A stretch of 64,000 nucleotides of DNA, from positions 1-64,000 of the forward strand of contig CAIXAE010000006.1 in the NCBI GenBank assembly GCA_903917345.1, given 5' to 3'. Of the stretch, positions 55,297-63,957 are shown piece by piece. A model generated the notes under the pieces. It was not told the origin of the DNA. It did not search any database and was given only the letters and a program-made list of their open reading frames with translations. Numbering within the stretch: position 1 is the first letter of the stretch; each line of letters opens with the position of its first letter. The DNA comes from an uncultured Methylococcaceae bacterium (GTDB lineage: Bacteria; Pseudomonadota; Gammaproteobacteria; Methylococcales; Methylomonadaceae). A program made the position numbers and the translations under genes.

Positions 55297-55689
55297 ATGA
55301 ATAGATTAAAACTAAAGTACATGGGCGCGTTTTTTGGTATTACATTGGCTGCTCTGTTGGCGGCTTACAGTGCTGAATCAATAGCACAAGGTTCTATGGA
55401 CAGAGCAACATTACTTGATAAGACCGTTGAGTTACCCAGCGAGCAAGTCAATACAAAAGTCATGCGGGTTAAGTTTACGCCAGGCTTTAAAACCCCTTGG
55501 CATACTCATGAAGGTCCAGGCCCCCGCTATGTGGTTAAGGGCACATTAACAGTGGTAGAGAATGGTAAGACTAATATATTTAAGGCCGGGGATGTATTTT
55601 GGGAAACAGGCTCTTTAATGTCGGTTGAAAATACCGGATCTGATCCTGCTGAACTCATTATTTTTGAATTAGCGCCTGCAAAAAAATAG
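55297..55689 (+). CDS. Secreted cupin-domain protein
   Basis: A 130-residue exported protein: signal sequence (GITLAALLAAYSAESIAQ) followed by a single cupin_2 domain with the first metal motif TPWHTHEGPGPRYVVKG and FKAGDVFWETGSLM. The histidine/glutamate set suggests a bound metal. Ribosome site AGGAGG at 55286-55291. The upstream gap to the helicase is 38 bases. Enzyme activity cannot be deduced; it may be a dioxygenase-like or sugar-binding cupin. Confidence 0.82.
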   Translation: MNRLKLKYMGAFFGITLAALLAAYSAESIAQGSMDRATLLDKTVELPSEQVNTKVMRVKFTPGFKTPWHTHEGPGPRYVVKGTLTVVENGKTNIFKAGDVFWETGSLMSVENTGSDPAELIIFELAPAKK

Positions 55690-55706
55690 AAACACCCTTT
55701 CAAACT

Positions 55707-55739
55707 GAGCCATCACAACATCACATGTGTGGATGGCTC
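55707..55739 (+). terminator. Possible terminator after the cupin gene
   Basis: GAGCCATC (55707-55714) pairs with GATGGCTC (55732-55739) around a longer loop with an inner ACA/TGT helix. The T run afterwards is poor, so the call is tentative. The rest of 55740-56045 is AT-rich and holds no gene. Confidence 0.45.
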
Positions 55740-56045
55740 ATTCAATCAAGTTCTTGCTCTATTTTTGAGTGATTATTTTCTTCTTTTGATAAAAATCATT
55801 GGGGTTTAATGATTCTTTGTCATGCCTTGCGTCATTTTCAATAAAAAAAATACCTGTACAACAATAGTTGGACAAAAAATTTTCTTGTCCATGTTTTGCG
55901 ATCAAAAGACTGGGCATAAAATAAAAACATACAAATTCAATACTTTAATAAGATTTAATGGTTAATTTTACACAAATAATAGGGTTTTTTGTAGCTATAA
56001 ATCCAATTAAATTAAAAAATTGTTCATGTTTTGTAAAACTATTCT

Positions 56046-56074
56046 TTGACAAGGTGTTTTCTTATTGGTACATT
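56046..56074 (+). promoter_or_regulatory. Strong sigma-70-type promoter of the sigma factor-ftsH unit
   Basis: A perfect -35 TTGACA (56046-56051), a 17-base spacer and a good -10 TACATT (56069-56074). It is the best housekeeping promoter seen in the window and lies about 125 bases before the sigma factor start, in a 509-base gene-free gap (55690-56198). Confidence 0.7.
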
Positions 56075-56082
56075 ATTGTGAA

Positions 56083-56113
56083 ATGATTAGTAAACAAATT
56101 GCGAACTAATCAT
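56083..56113. promoter_or_regulatory. 9-bp inverted repeat at the transcript start of the sigma factor gene
   Basis: ATGATTAGT (56083-56091) and ACTAATCAT (56105-56113) form a perfect inverted repeat, centres 22 bases apart (two helix turns). It begins about 9 bases after the -10 box, so it could be an operator that blocks RNA polymerase or a 5' hairpin in the message. Confidence 0.6.
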
Positions 56114-56198
56114 AAAAAACAAGTAGTCTGCATTCTAGATATTGGGTGATAGCTCCTACTTAATAATAATAAGATTTTGTTTGCGAGGATTTAGTGTT

Positions 56199-57581
56199 AT
56201 GGCTTATTCAAATGCACAATTATCAAAACAAGAGGTTCCTTTTGTTGTCGATACTTTGACAGTATCAATACGTCAAGAAAAGGTGAGGGGATCTGAACCT
56301 GTTGAAATTGCAGAAAACAGTAATTTTTACATTGCCAGTCAGTTAAAAGAAGAGAAGCAAAAATTAATCAGTGCCTTGGCACAATTTCCAGTTACAGCGC
56401 TCTGGTTGTTGCGTCAGTACGAACAGGCGGATGTTAACGGCAATCAAGAGCAAGATTTTGGTGTTGATACCGAGTCTACTACCGATCTCACGGGGATTAA
56501 TCAATGTTTTCAAGTCTTAGTAGAAAAGTACGCAGAAGAAGCAAGTAGCGGTGTACTTAAACAGAATTTGATCAGTGCGATCAATGAGTTTAGCTTCTCA
56601 TTTACCGATCTAACAAAGATTGTAGACGTAATTGTTTACGCTTACAAATATAGAGGACTTTGTTATCAACCCAATGCGCAACATGGGCCTAAGCAATCAG
56701 AGTTAATCCTCAAAAGATTAGAGCGTGTTAATAGAAGATATACCATTAACCATGCAAAATTATCAGAGCTAATGACCCACTACGAAGAACAATTTTTGTT
56801 CTTATCCAGCACTGAGATGCAAAAATATTTTGCGGACGTGGTGTTCGCTGAAAGCCGTTGGTTAGCGTTAAGACAACAAATTGCCACCGCAAATTCTAGA
56901 CTCGTATTATTTATAGCGAATCAATACAAAGGTAATTTTTTGGATTTTGAAGATTTAGTTCAAGAAGGCCAGTCAGGGTTATTAAAAGCGGTTGATAAAT
57001 TTGATTATCGCTTAGGTTTTCAATTCTCGACCTACGCGGGTTATTGGATCAGACAAGCAATATCAAGAGCCTTGTCTCGCAACGAAAGAGTGGTCAGAGT
57101 GCCTTGCGGTCAAGTTGCTAATATCAATAAATTATTCCGTACCAAAGATCAATTCTTAAACAGAGAAGGTAGAGAACCTGATCTTAGAGAGTTAGCCGAT
57201 TTAACTAAGCTTTCAGTTGATGAAGTGAATAACTTATTGTCCATTTCTCAATCGGCTATGGCATTAGAAGGCTATGAAGATGATGGTGAATCAGACTTTG
57301 CACCTATTGACTATGTAGAACAACATAGTTTTACGTCTGCTTTTAATCAAATGACACAAGCCGACTTAGAAAAACTATTAGCAAAATCGATCACCCTGCT
57401 AAATGAGCGAGAAGCGATGGTGATTTGCAGTCATTTTGGAATAGAACAAGACAACTCAATGACCTTACAAGAGATTGGTGTTGTGCTTAATTTAACAAGA
57501 GAAAGAGTTAGACAAATACAAGTGATTGCCTTAGAAAAAATAAAGCGCAATTTGGGAGATGAGTTAGGCGCTTTTTTATAA
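56199..57581 (+). CDS. Alternative sigma-70-family RNA polymerase sigma factor
   Basis: A 460-residue group 2/3 sigma factor. Residues 1-230 are an unusually long N-terminal part with no recognised domain. Core regions follow: FLDFEDLVQEGQSGLLKAVDKFDYRLGFQFSTYAGYWIRQAISRALS (regions 2.1-2.4), REGREPDLRELADLTKLSVDEV (region 3), and LQEIGVVLNLTRERVRQIQVIALEKI (region 4.2). The pattern is RpoD/RpoS-like, not RpoH or FliA. AGGA (56186-56189) precedes ATG 56199. The FtsH gene follows by 117 bases, which suggests a linked stress response, with FtsH possibly degrading this sigma; the latter is inference. Confidence 0.85.
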   Translation: MAYSNAQLSKQEVPFVVDTLTVSIRQEKVRGSEPVEIAENSNFYIASQLKEEKQKLISALAQFPVTALWLLRQYEQADVNGNQEQDFGVDTESTTDLTGINQCFQVLVEKYAEEASSGVLKQNLISAINEFSFSFTDLTKIVDVIVYAYKYRGLCYQPNAQHGPKQSELILKRLERVNRRYTINHAKLSELMTHYEEQFLFLSSTEMQKYFADVVFAESRWLALRQQIATANSRLVLFIANQYKGNFLDFEDLVQEGQSGLLKAVDKFDYRLGFQFSTYAGYWIRQAISRALSRNERVVRVPCGQVANINKLFRTKDQFLNREGREPDLRELADLTKLSVDEVNNLLSISQSAMALEGYEDDGESDFAPIDYVEQHSFTSAFNQMTQADLEKLLAKSITLLNEREAMVICSHFGIEQDNSMTLQEIGVVLNLTRERVRQIQVIALEKIKRNLGDELGAFL

Positions 57582-57698
57582 TGTACAAAGTAGTCAAACA
57601 TAGCTAATATGAAATCCTACTTAATAGGTAGGAAAGAATAATTCAGGTAAACACCTAACGCAATATTTGATCTTTATACGAGATCAGGAGATTAAACC

Positions 57699-59615
57699 AT
57701 GAAAAAACATATACTCAACGCGCTCCTCTGGGGTGTCATTATTTCCGGTGCTTTTTTAATATTCAACCGTGTCAATACGGCGCCGGCTATTGATGACTCA
57801 ATTGCTTATTCGGACTTTATTGTCAAAGTTAAAAATAAATTAGTTGATAGAGTAGAAATTACGGGTGCAACCATTAAGTTGCGTACCAATGATGGTCAAA
57901 ATCTTGAAACGTATAATCCAAATGATCCACATTTGATTGATGATCTATTAGGTGCAGGCGTGCAAGTAAGAACAAAACCGCCTGCACAACAATCATTAAT
58001 GATGCAGATGTTTATCTCATGGTTCCCCATGTTATTACTGATAGTGGTTTGGATTGTCTACATGCGTAGAAGCCAAGGCGGTATGGGCAGCAATGGGTTT
58101 GGGAAAAGCAAAGCTAAATTGTTAGAAGAAGATAAATTAACCGCCACTTTTGCTGATGTAGCAGGCTGTGAAGAAGCCAAAGAAGAAGTGACCGAGTTAG
58201 TGGATTTCTTAGCGGATCCACAAAAATTCCAAAAACTAGGCGGCAAGATCCCTCGCGGTATCTTAATGGTTGGCCCTCCAGGTACCGGTAAAACTTTATT
58301 GGCTAGAGCGATTGCAGGTGAAGCAGGGGTTAAGTTCTTTACAGTATCAGGCTCAGATTTTGTAGAAATGTTCGTAGGTGTCGGCGCATCACGTGTCAGA
58401 GACATGTTTGCTCAAGCTAAAGAACATGCACCATGTATCATCTTTATCGATGAGATTGATGCAGTCGGTCGTCAACGTGGCGGTGCTGGCATGGGTGGCG
58501 GTAATGATGAAAGAGAACAAACGCTCAACCAATTATTAGTCGAAATGGATGGCTTTACGGGCAACGAAGGGGTGATTGTTATTGCCGCTACCAACCGATC
58601 TGATGTATTGGACAAAGCCTTATTAAGACCGGGTCGTTTTGATAGAGAAGTCAACGTAGGCTTACCTGATGTTAAAGGCCGTGAGCAAATTCTTAACGTG
58701 CATATTAAAAAGGTACCTGCGGCCAGCGACGTTAAATTAAAAGATATTGCTAGAGGTACCCCTGGGTTCTCTGGAGCTGAATTAGCCAATGTCATTAACG
58801 AAGCAGCTTTGTTTGCCGCAAGATCAAACAAAACTAAAGTCAACATGAGTGATCTTGAAAAAGCGAAAGACAAAATATTAATGGGTGCAGAAAAACACAC
58901 CATGGTGATGTCAGAAGAAGACAAATTGCTAACCGCTTATCACGAAGCAGGCCATTGTATCGTAGGTGAACTATCACCCGATCATGACCCCGTTTATAAA
59001 GTAAGCATTATGCCTAGAGGCAGAGCCTTAGGTATCACCATGTTCTTACCCGAAAGAGATCAATACAGTGCTAGTAAACGTAAATTAGACAGCCAAATCG
59101 CCAGCTTGTTTGGTGGCAGAATTGCAGAGTTAATGATTTATGGTGGCGATAGAGTCACAACAGGTGCTTCTAACGACATTGAAAGAGCAACAGAATTGGC
59201 TCGTAAAATGGTAACTCGTTGGGGCTTCTCAGATAAGTTAGGTCCTTTGGTATACGGTGAAGAAGGTGGACAACCTTTCATGGGTTACCCCGGTTCACAA
59301 GGTAGCAAAGTATCAGGAGTGGTTGCCGAGCAAATTGATGAAGAAATTCGAGCAGTGATCGATTGTAACTATCAACGTGCCCAAACCATTTTGCAAGATA
59401 ACATTGAAATCCTACACAAAATGGCAGATGCCTTAATGAAGTGGGAAACCATCGATAAAGATCAAATCGATGATTTGATGAGTGGGAATGATGCCCGTCC
59501 TCCTAAAGAAGATGAAGAGCCCACTAAAACCGTTTATACACAGCAGGAAAAAGTTGACGTCGTAAAACCCGTTAATACTCACATCAACAAGAATAAACCT
59601 GCCGGACAAGTTTGA
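57699..59615 (+). CDS. ftsH: ATP-dependent zinc metalloprotease FtsH-type
   Basis: Membrane AAA+ protease, 638 residues. Two N-terminal membrane helices (about 5-24 and 105-125) flank a periplasmic domain; the AAA module has [11 protein letters not shown] (about 192-202), [16 protein letters not shown] and the second region of homology with arginine fingers [21 protein letters not shown]; the protease has HEAGH (H415, E416, H419) with Asp in ASNDIERAT. Near the C terminus is a hydrophilic tail. Normally ftsH follows rlmE; here it follows a sigma factor, so this may be a second, stress-linked FtsH copy. GATCAGGAG gives its ribosome site. Confidence 0.92.
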   Translation: MKKHILNALLWGVIISGAFLIFNRVNTAPAIDDSIAYSDFIVKVKNKLVDRVEITGATIKLRTNDGQNLETYNPNDPHLIDDLLGAGVQVRTKPPAQQSLMMQMFISWFPMLLLIVVWIVYMRRSQGGMGSNGFGKSKAKLLEEDKLTATFADVAGCEEAKEEVTELVDFLADPQKFQKLGGKIPRGILMVGPPGTGKTLLARAIAGEAGVKFFTVSGSDFVEMFVGVGASRVRDMFAQAKEHAPCIIFIDEIDAVGRQRGGAGMGGGNDEREQTLNQLLVEMDGFTGNEGVIVIAATNRSDVLDKALLRPGRFDREVNVGLPDVKGREQILNVHIKKVPAASDVKLKDIARGTPGFSGAELANVINEAALFAARSNKTKVNMSDLEKAKDKILMGAEKHTMVMSEEDKLLTAYHEAGHCIVGELSPDHDPVYKVSIMPRGRALGITMFLPERDQYSASKRKLDSQIASLFGGRIAELMIYGGDRVTTGASNDIERATELARKMVTRWGFSDKLGPLVYGEEGGQPFMGYPGSQGSKVSGVVAEQIDEEIRAVIDCNYQRAQTILQDNIEILHKMADALMKWETIDKDQIDDLMSGNDARPPKEDEEPTKTVYTQQEKVDVVKPVNTHINKNKPAGQV

Positions 59616-59629
59616 GGTGCGCTCATTCG

Positions 59630-59657
59630 AGGGGAGCTTTTTAGCTCCCCTTTTTTT
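59630..59657 (+). terminator. Intrinsic terminator after ftsH
   Basis: GGGGAGCT (59631-59638) / AGCTCCCC (59643-59650) with a TTTT loop and seven T afterwards. It ends the sigma-ftsH unit cleanly. Confidence 0.9.
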
Positions 59658-59660
59658 GTG

Positions 59661-59676
59661 TCATGCGATCGCATGA
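59661..59676. promoter_or_regulatory. 16-bp perfect palindrome
   Basis: TCATGCGATCGCATGA is its own reverse complement, starting four bases after the ftsH terminator's T run and 69 bases before the response regulator ATG. It could be an operator for the downstream two-component genes. The core GCGATCGC resembles the cyanobacterial HIP1 octamer, but one copy means nothing for that. Confidence 0.5.
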
Positions 59677-59744
59677 TTACTTCCCAACAAGGGATATGAG
59701 AAGATAGAATATGTGATTTTACTGTCTATCCATTGATCCCAATC

Positions 59745-60365
59745 ATGCATGACCTTTCCATCGCTGATGTAGAAAATGCTAAGCATATCTTTATAATAGA
59801 AGATGATGCTGCTTTAGCGAAACTCTTAAAAATTATGTTAGATAAGATGGGTTATTCAACCTATGTTTATAACAATGCAGTTGATTTCTTAAAATGTATC
59901 CCTGATTTAAGACCGTCTGTACTCATCTCTGATGTAAAAATGCCTAAAATGTCAGGTATTGAGCTGCAAACGGAGTTATTAGCATTAGGGCGGTTAATGC
60001 CGATCATCTTTATCAGTGGCGTAGCCACTGTCCCTCAATCAATCACGGCCTTAAAACAAGGAGCGGTGGATTTTTTATTGAAACCGGTCAACAAACAGCA
60101 ATTAAAAACAGCGGTAGAAGCGGCCTTTGAGCTCGAGGCAATAAAATCACAGTCCCTAACTGATAAAGCCACATTAGAAAAGCGTTTGAGTGCTTTAGCG
60201 CCTCGGGAGAGAGAGGTATATGATTTAATGATTAAAGGCTATAAGAATAACGAAATATTAGCGGCATTAGGTATCTCCCTTCCCACGACTAAGCAATATA
60301 AAACGGCCGTGATGCGTAAGTTAAACGTAGGCTCCTTAGCAGAGCTTATTCAAATGAAATCTTAA
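59745..60365 (+). CDS. FixJ/LuxR-family response regulator
   Basis: A 206-residue regulator: receiver domain (phosphoacceptor Asp in LISDVKMPKMSGIEL; KPVNKQQL with the conserved Lys) and a LuxR/FixJ-type helix-turn-helix (LAPREREVYDLMIKGYKNNEILAALGISLPTTKQYKTAVMRKL). Its 3' end is 18 bases before the histidine kinase gene, so the two are cotranscribed and a cognate pair. The target genes are unknown. ATG 59745 is chosen; TTG 59733 is possible. Confidence 0.88.
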   Translation: MHDLSIADVENAKHIFIIEDDAALAKLLKIMLDKMGYSTYVYNNAVDFLKCIPDLRPSVLISDVKMPKMSGIELQTELLALGRLMPIIFISGVATVPQSITALKQGAVDFLLKPVNKQQLKTAVEAAFELEAIKSQSLTDKATLEKRLSALAPREREVYDLMIKGYKNNEILAALGISLPTTKQYKTAVMRKLNVGSLAELIQMKS

Positions 60366-60383
60366 ATAAACATTCACACATAG

Positions 60384-63113
60384 ATGCCAAAAGATTTAAT
60401 CAGAATTCTTATTCTCGCAAGCTTATATGTCATTCTAGGTCATCTCGCTTTTAATGAAGCGGTAGGTAATTCCATTGTAACCCCTGTTTTATTTACTTCA
60501 GAAGGGGTGGCCTTAGCCTTCACTTTAGTTTTTGGTCCCAGAATGGCCGTCGGTGTTTTCTTGGGGCAATTAATACTAGCATTAACATCAGGTTTATCGT
60601 TAGGTACCTCATTGGGTGTCGCTATTGTCAACAGTATTGAAGCCTTAATAGCTTGGCGTATTGCTGGGCTATTACCTATTAATCCGGCCTTAAGGGCCCT
60701 TAAAGATTACGTTTTTTTAGTGATGCTAATCTTATTGGTATTGCAACCCTTTAGTGCGTTATTGGGTAATTTGATTTTATTGATGAGTGATTTAGAAGCA
60801 TACCCGGATTTTTTCTTTTCCTCCATAAAATGGTGGATAGGTAATTCGATGGGGCAGATATTATTTGCCCCCATCATTATGCTTTTTATAACTAAAGCAG
60901 AACCCTTATCACGGTATCGTATCGTTGATTTTATCCCTGTATTGTTGCTGCCGTTATTAGTCTTTTTAGTCTTTGATGATCAATTGCTTTACCTGCCGAT
61001 TGCCATCAGTTGCGTGTTACCTCTGCTCTTATGGTCGGCCTACAACAGAACTTTATTGTTACTCAGTTTAACGTGTTTACTCAGCTCACTCATTTTAATA
61101 CACATTACAGGTAGGGGCTTTGGACCAATTGCTGCATTTGGAGAATGGTCCTTTGCGGCACTCAATATACTTATTGCCGGCTTCACGATAATGGCGCAAT
61201 TTATTTGCGTGCTCTTTATCGAGCTTAAACAGCAAGAAACCGCATTAAAGTCGACGGTAGATTTTGAAAACTTAAATCGTCAATTGCGTTATGCGCTGGA
61301 TGCTACTGGCGATGCGCTTTGGGATTGGGATTTAAGCACTGATATTGTGACTCATAACAGTCAGTGGTGCCGATTAACAGGGCTTGGGGATGACTATTTA
61401 TCTCATCCTGTGGCGGGGTTTACCCAGTTATTACACGAAGAAGATAAAGCACTTGTATGGGAGCGTTTACAGGCTTGCTTAACGGATAATGGGCCTTATC
61501 TAAGTGAGCATCGCTTAAGTTTGCCGAGTGGTCGTATTATTTGGGTGCTTGATAGGGGTAACGTGGTGGAACGTGATCAACACGGCCAACCCTTGCGTAT
61601 GATGGGTACTTTTTTAGACGTGACTTATAGTCATGAAAAAGCGTTGGCTCAACGAGAAGATTCTTTTCAACGCGCCGCAGAACGCTTGCAATTAATTTTA
61701 CGTGGATCTAATGATGCTTGGTGGGATTGGGATCTTGTTACAGGGTTTCTTTTTTTATCCCCGAGTTGGTGGACTATGCTCGGGTATGCCAATAAAGAGT
61801 TATCCGCTGCATGGTCATTATGGCAGCACTTTATGCATCCTGACGATCTAGCAAAAGTAGGTCATATTTTTGGTCATACGCTGGAAGCAGATAGTCTTGA
61901 CGTTGTTGAGCTACCATCGGAAAACTTTACCTTTGAGTTTCGCTTACGTCACAAAGACGGTCATTATGTTACTGTGCTTTCACGGGGTATTATCAGTCGA
62001 AATGACAGTGGGAAGGTTATTCGGCTATCGGGAATAAATACGGATTTAACGGAGCGTAAGTTAGCCGAACAAGCATTGAAAGCTAGTGAGCAAAAATTTA
62101 AAGCGATATTAGAAGCCTCACCCGATAGTATTGGTATTTCTTCACTTGAGGGTATTTGTGTGTGTTCGTCCCCTAAAACTCAAGTTATGTGGGGCTATAC
62201 AGAAGAAGAGTTTAAGGGCATGCCCATCTATCAAGTGATTGCGCCTGGATCTTATGAACTGGCAAATCATGTGATTACAGAGCTTTTAAAAGGTAATTAT
62301 ACGGGCTCTCATATTTATGAGACGATTAGAAAAGACGGCAGTCACTTTTACATGGAAGGCAGTGCTAGTTTGCTATATGACTCCGATAACAATCCCGCTA
62401 ATATTTTATTTTTTCAACGTGATGTGACTCAGCGAATCCTAGCATCTGAAGAGCTCGCGTTAGCCAAAAGAACGGCCGAGCAAGCCAGCCAAGCCAAATC
62501 TCATTTTGTTTCTCATATTAGCCATGAGTTACGTACCCCCTTAAATATAATTCTCGGTTATTCAGAACTGCTGATTGAAGATGATTCAATGGATGCAAAG
62601 CATATGGAGTATCTCTCTGAAATTTCAAAAGGGGGCAAGCATCTCTTAAAGCTTATTAATGAAATGTTAGATATTGCTAAAATTGAAGCAGGGCTTATAA
62701 CGATAAGCATTCGGAATGAAAATATTTCTAAATTGATTGATGAGTGTTTGGTTTCTATAGCGCCAATAGCTAAGAAAAGATGCATTCACCTGAATTATGA
62801 AGCCCAAGATGAAGTGATTACAGGGTGTGATGGCACACGATTGATTCAAGTACTACTCAACCTAATTTCTAACGCTGTAAAATATAATATCGCTGATGGC
62901 TCTGTTGATATAAGTCTCGAAATGGACTCGGCGGACAGTTATACGATTCATGTGATTGATTCGGGCTTAGGCATTGAGCCTGAACAACTAGAACCGATCT
63001 TCGAACCCTATGTGCGATTAAGCTCGAATGAAGGGCAAGAGGGTAGGTTTAGGTCTGAATATAGCCAAAAAATTGGTTACAGCGATGGGTGGCACAATAG
63101 GAGTGTCCAGTGA
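60384..63113 (+). CDS. MASE1-PAS hybrid histidine kinase, N-terminal part (frameshifted)
   Basis: Residues 1-285 are a MASE1-type membrane sensor of about eight helices; three PAS domains follow (about 295-430, 431-560, 565-690), then HisKA with phosphoacceptor H714 in SHISHELRTPLN and a HATPase with NLISNAVKYN and VIDSGLGIEPEQLEPIFEPYVRLSS. The frame then runs off at about 63045, giving an unrelated tail RFRSEYSQKIGYSDGW. The proper continuation (GLGLNIAKKLVTAMGG, then a receiver) is in the +1 phase from 63028. The simplest reading is a 1-base insertion or 2-base loss in the GGGCAAGAGGG tract. It is likely one gene of about 60384-63615. Confidence 0.85.
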   Translation: MPKDLIRILILASLYVILGHLAFNEAVGNSIVTPVLFTSEGVALAFTLVFGPRMAVGVFLGQLILALTSGLSLGTSLGVAIVNSIEALIAWRIAGLLPINPALRALKDYVFLVMLILLVLQPFSALLGNLILLMSDLEAYPDFFFSSIKWWIGNSMGQILFAPIIMLFITKAEPLSRYRIVDFIPVLLLPLLVFLVFDDQLLYLPIAISCVLPLLLWSAYNRTLLLLSLTCLLSSLILIHITGRGFGPIAAFGEWSFAALNILIAGFTIMAQFICVLFIELKQQETALKSTVDFENLNRQLRYALDATGDALWDWDLSTDIVTHNSQWCRLTGLGDDYLSHPVAGFTQLLHEEDKALVWERLQACLTDNGPYLSEHRLSLPSGRIIWVLDRGNVVERDQHGQPLRMMGTFLDVTYSHEKALAQREDSFQRAAERLQLILRGSNDAWWDWDLVTGFLFLSPSWWTMLGYANKELSAAWSLWQHFMHPDDLAKVGHIFGHTLEADSLDVVELPSENFTFEFRLRHKDGHYVTVLSRGIISRNDSGKVIRLSGINTDLTERKLAEQALKASEQKFKAILEASPDSIGISSLEGICVCSSPKTQVMWGYTEEEFKGMPIYQVIAPGSYELANHVITELLKGNYTGSHIYETIRKDGSHFYMEGSASLLYDSDNNPANILFFQRDVTQRILASEELALAKRTAEQASQAKSHFVSHISHELRTPLNIILGYSELLIEDDSMDAKHMEYLSEISKGGKHLLKLINEMLDIAKIEAGLITISIRNENISKLIDECLVSIAPIAKKRCIHLNYEAQDEVITGCDGTRLIQVLLNLISNAVKYNIADGSVDISLEMDSADSYTIHVIDSGLGIEPEQLEPIFEPYVRLSSNEGQEGRFRSEYSQKIGYSDGWHNRSVQ

Positions 63114-63615
63114 ATTGGGTCAGGGCAGTCATTTTTGGATTAACTTGCCCTGCAGAGTCGACACCCATGAAGAGAAATTGCCTGATAGCCCGCCGCTTTT
63201 AAATAATCAATCTGATACAACTCTGTCAGAGCTGACGCGTCAAATTAAGGTGTTATACATTGATGATCATGATTTTAATCTAAAATTGGTTGTCGATATG
63301 CTTGACACGGCACCGCATATTGAAATCAAGACACTACAAGATCCAACGCAAGCCATTACGCAGGCTTCAGTGCTGCAACCCGACATGATTCTATTGGACA
63401 TTAATATGCCCGTTATGAATGGTTATGAGGTGTTGGCTGAACTAAAAGCAAACGACCAACTCAAGACCATCCCCGTTATTGCGTTAACCGCAAATGCGAT
63501 GCTTAATGAAGTAGAGCTCGGCTTAGAAGCGGGTTTTAGTCAGTATCTGGCAAAACCCGTTATCAGGACAGATCTTATTCACACGATTGAGCAAATAATG
63601 AGTCTAAATTTGTAG
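63028..63615 (+). CDS. C-terminal part of the hybrid kinase: HATPase G2 box and receiver domain
   Basis: Continues the preceding kinase in another phase. The chain starts with RVGLGLNIAKKLVTAMGGTIGVSSELGQGSHFWINLP, the end of the HATPase domain, then a receiver (VLYIDDHDFNLKLV, phosphoacceptor Asp in MILLDINMPVMNGYEVL, Lys in YLAKPV). The ATG at 63028 is inside the old gene and not a natural start, so this piece is not expected to be functional alone. If the frameshift is a sequencing error, the full protein is about 1,076 residues. Confidence 0.8.
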   Translation: MKGKRVGLGLNIAKKLVTAMGGTIGVSSELGQGSHFWINLPCRVDTHEEKLPDSPPLLNNQSDTTLSELTRQIKVLYIDDHDFNLKLVVDMLDTAPHIEIKTLQDPTQAITQASVLQPDMILLDINMPVMNGYEVLAELKANDQLKTIPVIALTANAMLNEVELGLEAGFSQYLAKPVIRTDLIHTIEQIMSLNL

Positions 63616-63711
63616 TAATTTTGGGGGGCTTTTGTAAGTAAATTGGTTGGGTAGGTGTATGAGTGAAAGAGTGCTGTATTAAAGTGAATCAATAACTTAT
63701 TGATGTGCCTG

Positions 63712-63957
63712 ATGTTCTATAAAACCCGCCGGATAAATTTTTTTACGGGGGGGGATAGATACATAACCGGGGTGGATTAATTTCTTCACGGGTGGAATGA
63801 TATATAAGTTGGCTGGAATGTTTTCATTACGGGAGGATAGCCACGTAACTGGGGTATATTATTTTCATTACGGTAGGATAGATACGTAACTGAGGGAGAT
63901 TATTTTCATTACGGGAGGATAGGTGCATAACTGGGAGACATTACTCTCTTTATAGGG
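63712..63957. repeat. 41-bp degenerate tandem repeat array
   Basis: From the kinase stop to the window end (63616-64000) no gene is found. A unit starting GGATAG recurs at 63753, 63794 (as GGAATG), 63835, 63876 and 63917, always 41 bases apart; a sixth, poor copy starts near 63712 and decay is seen after 63957. The best-conserved part is TTTTCATTACGGGA at the right end of each unit and a CGTAACTGGGG stretch in the middle. The period is not a multiple of three, so it is not coding. Function unknown. Confidence 0.75.

Noticed and set aside
58472-58924. 150-codon minus-strand reading frame inside ftsH
   Set aside because: It is the antisense shadow of the AAA domain; the plus-strand protein has every FtsH motif.
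59661-59676. HIP1 repeat of cyanobacteria
   Set aside because: Only one copy of GCGATCGC was noticed, and the rest of the window is clearly gammaproteobacterial.
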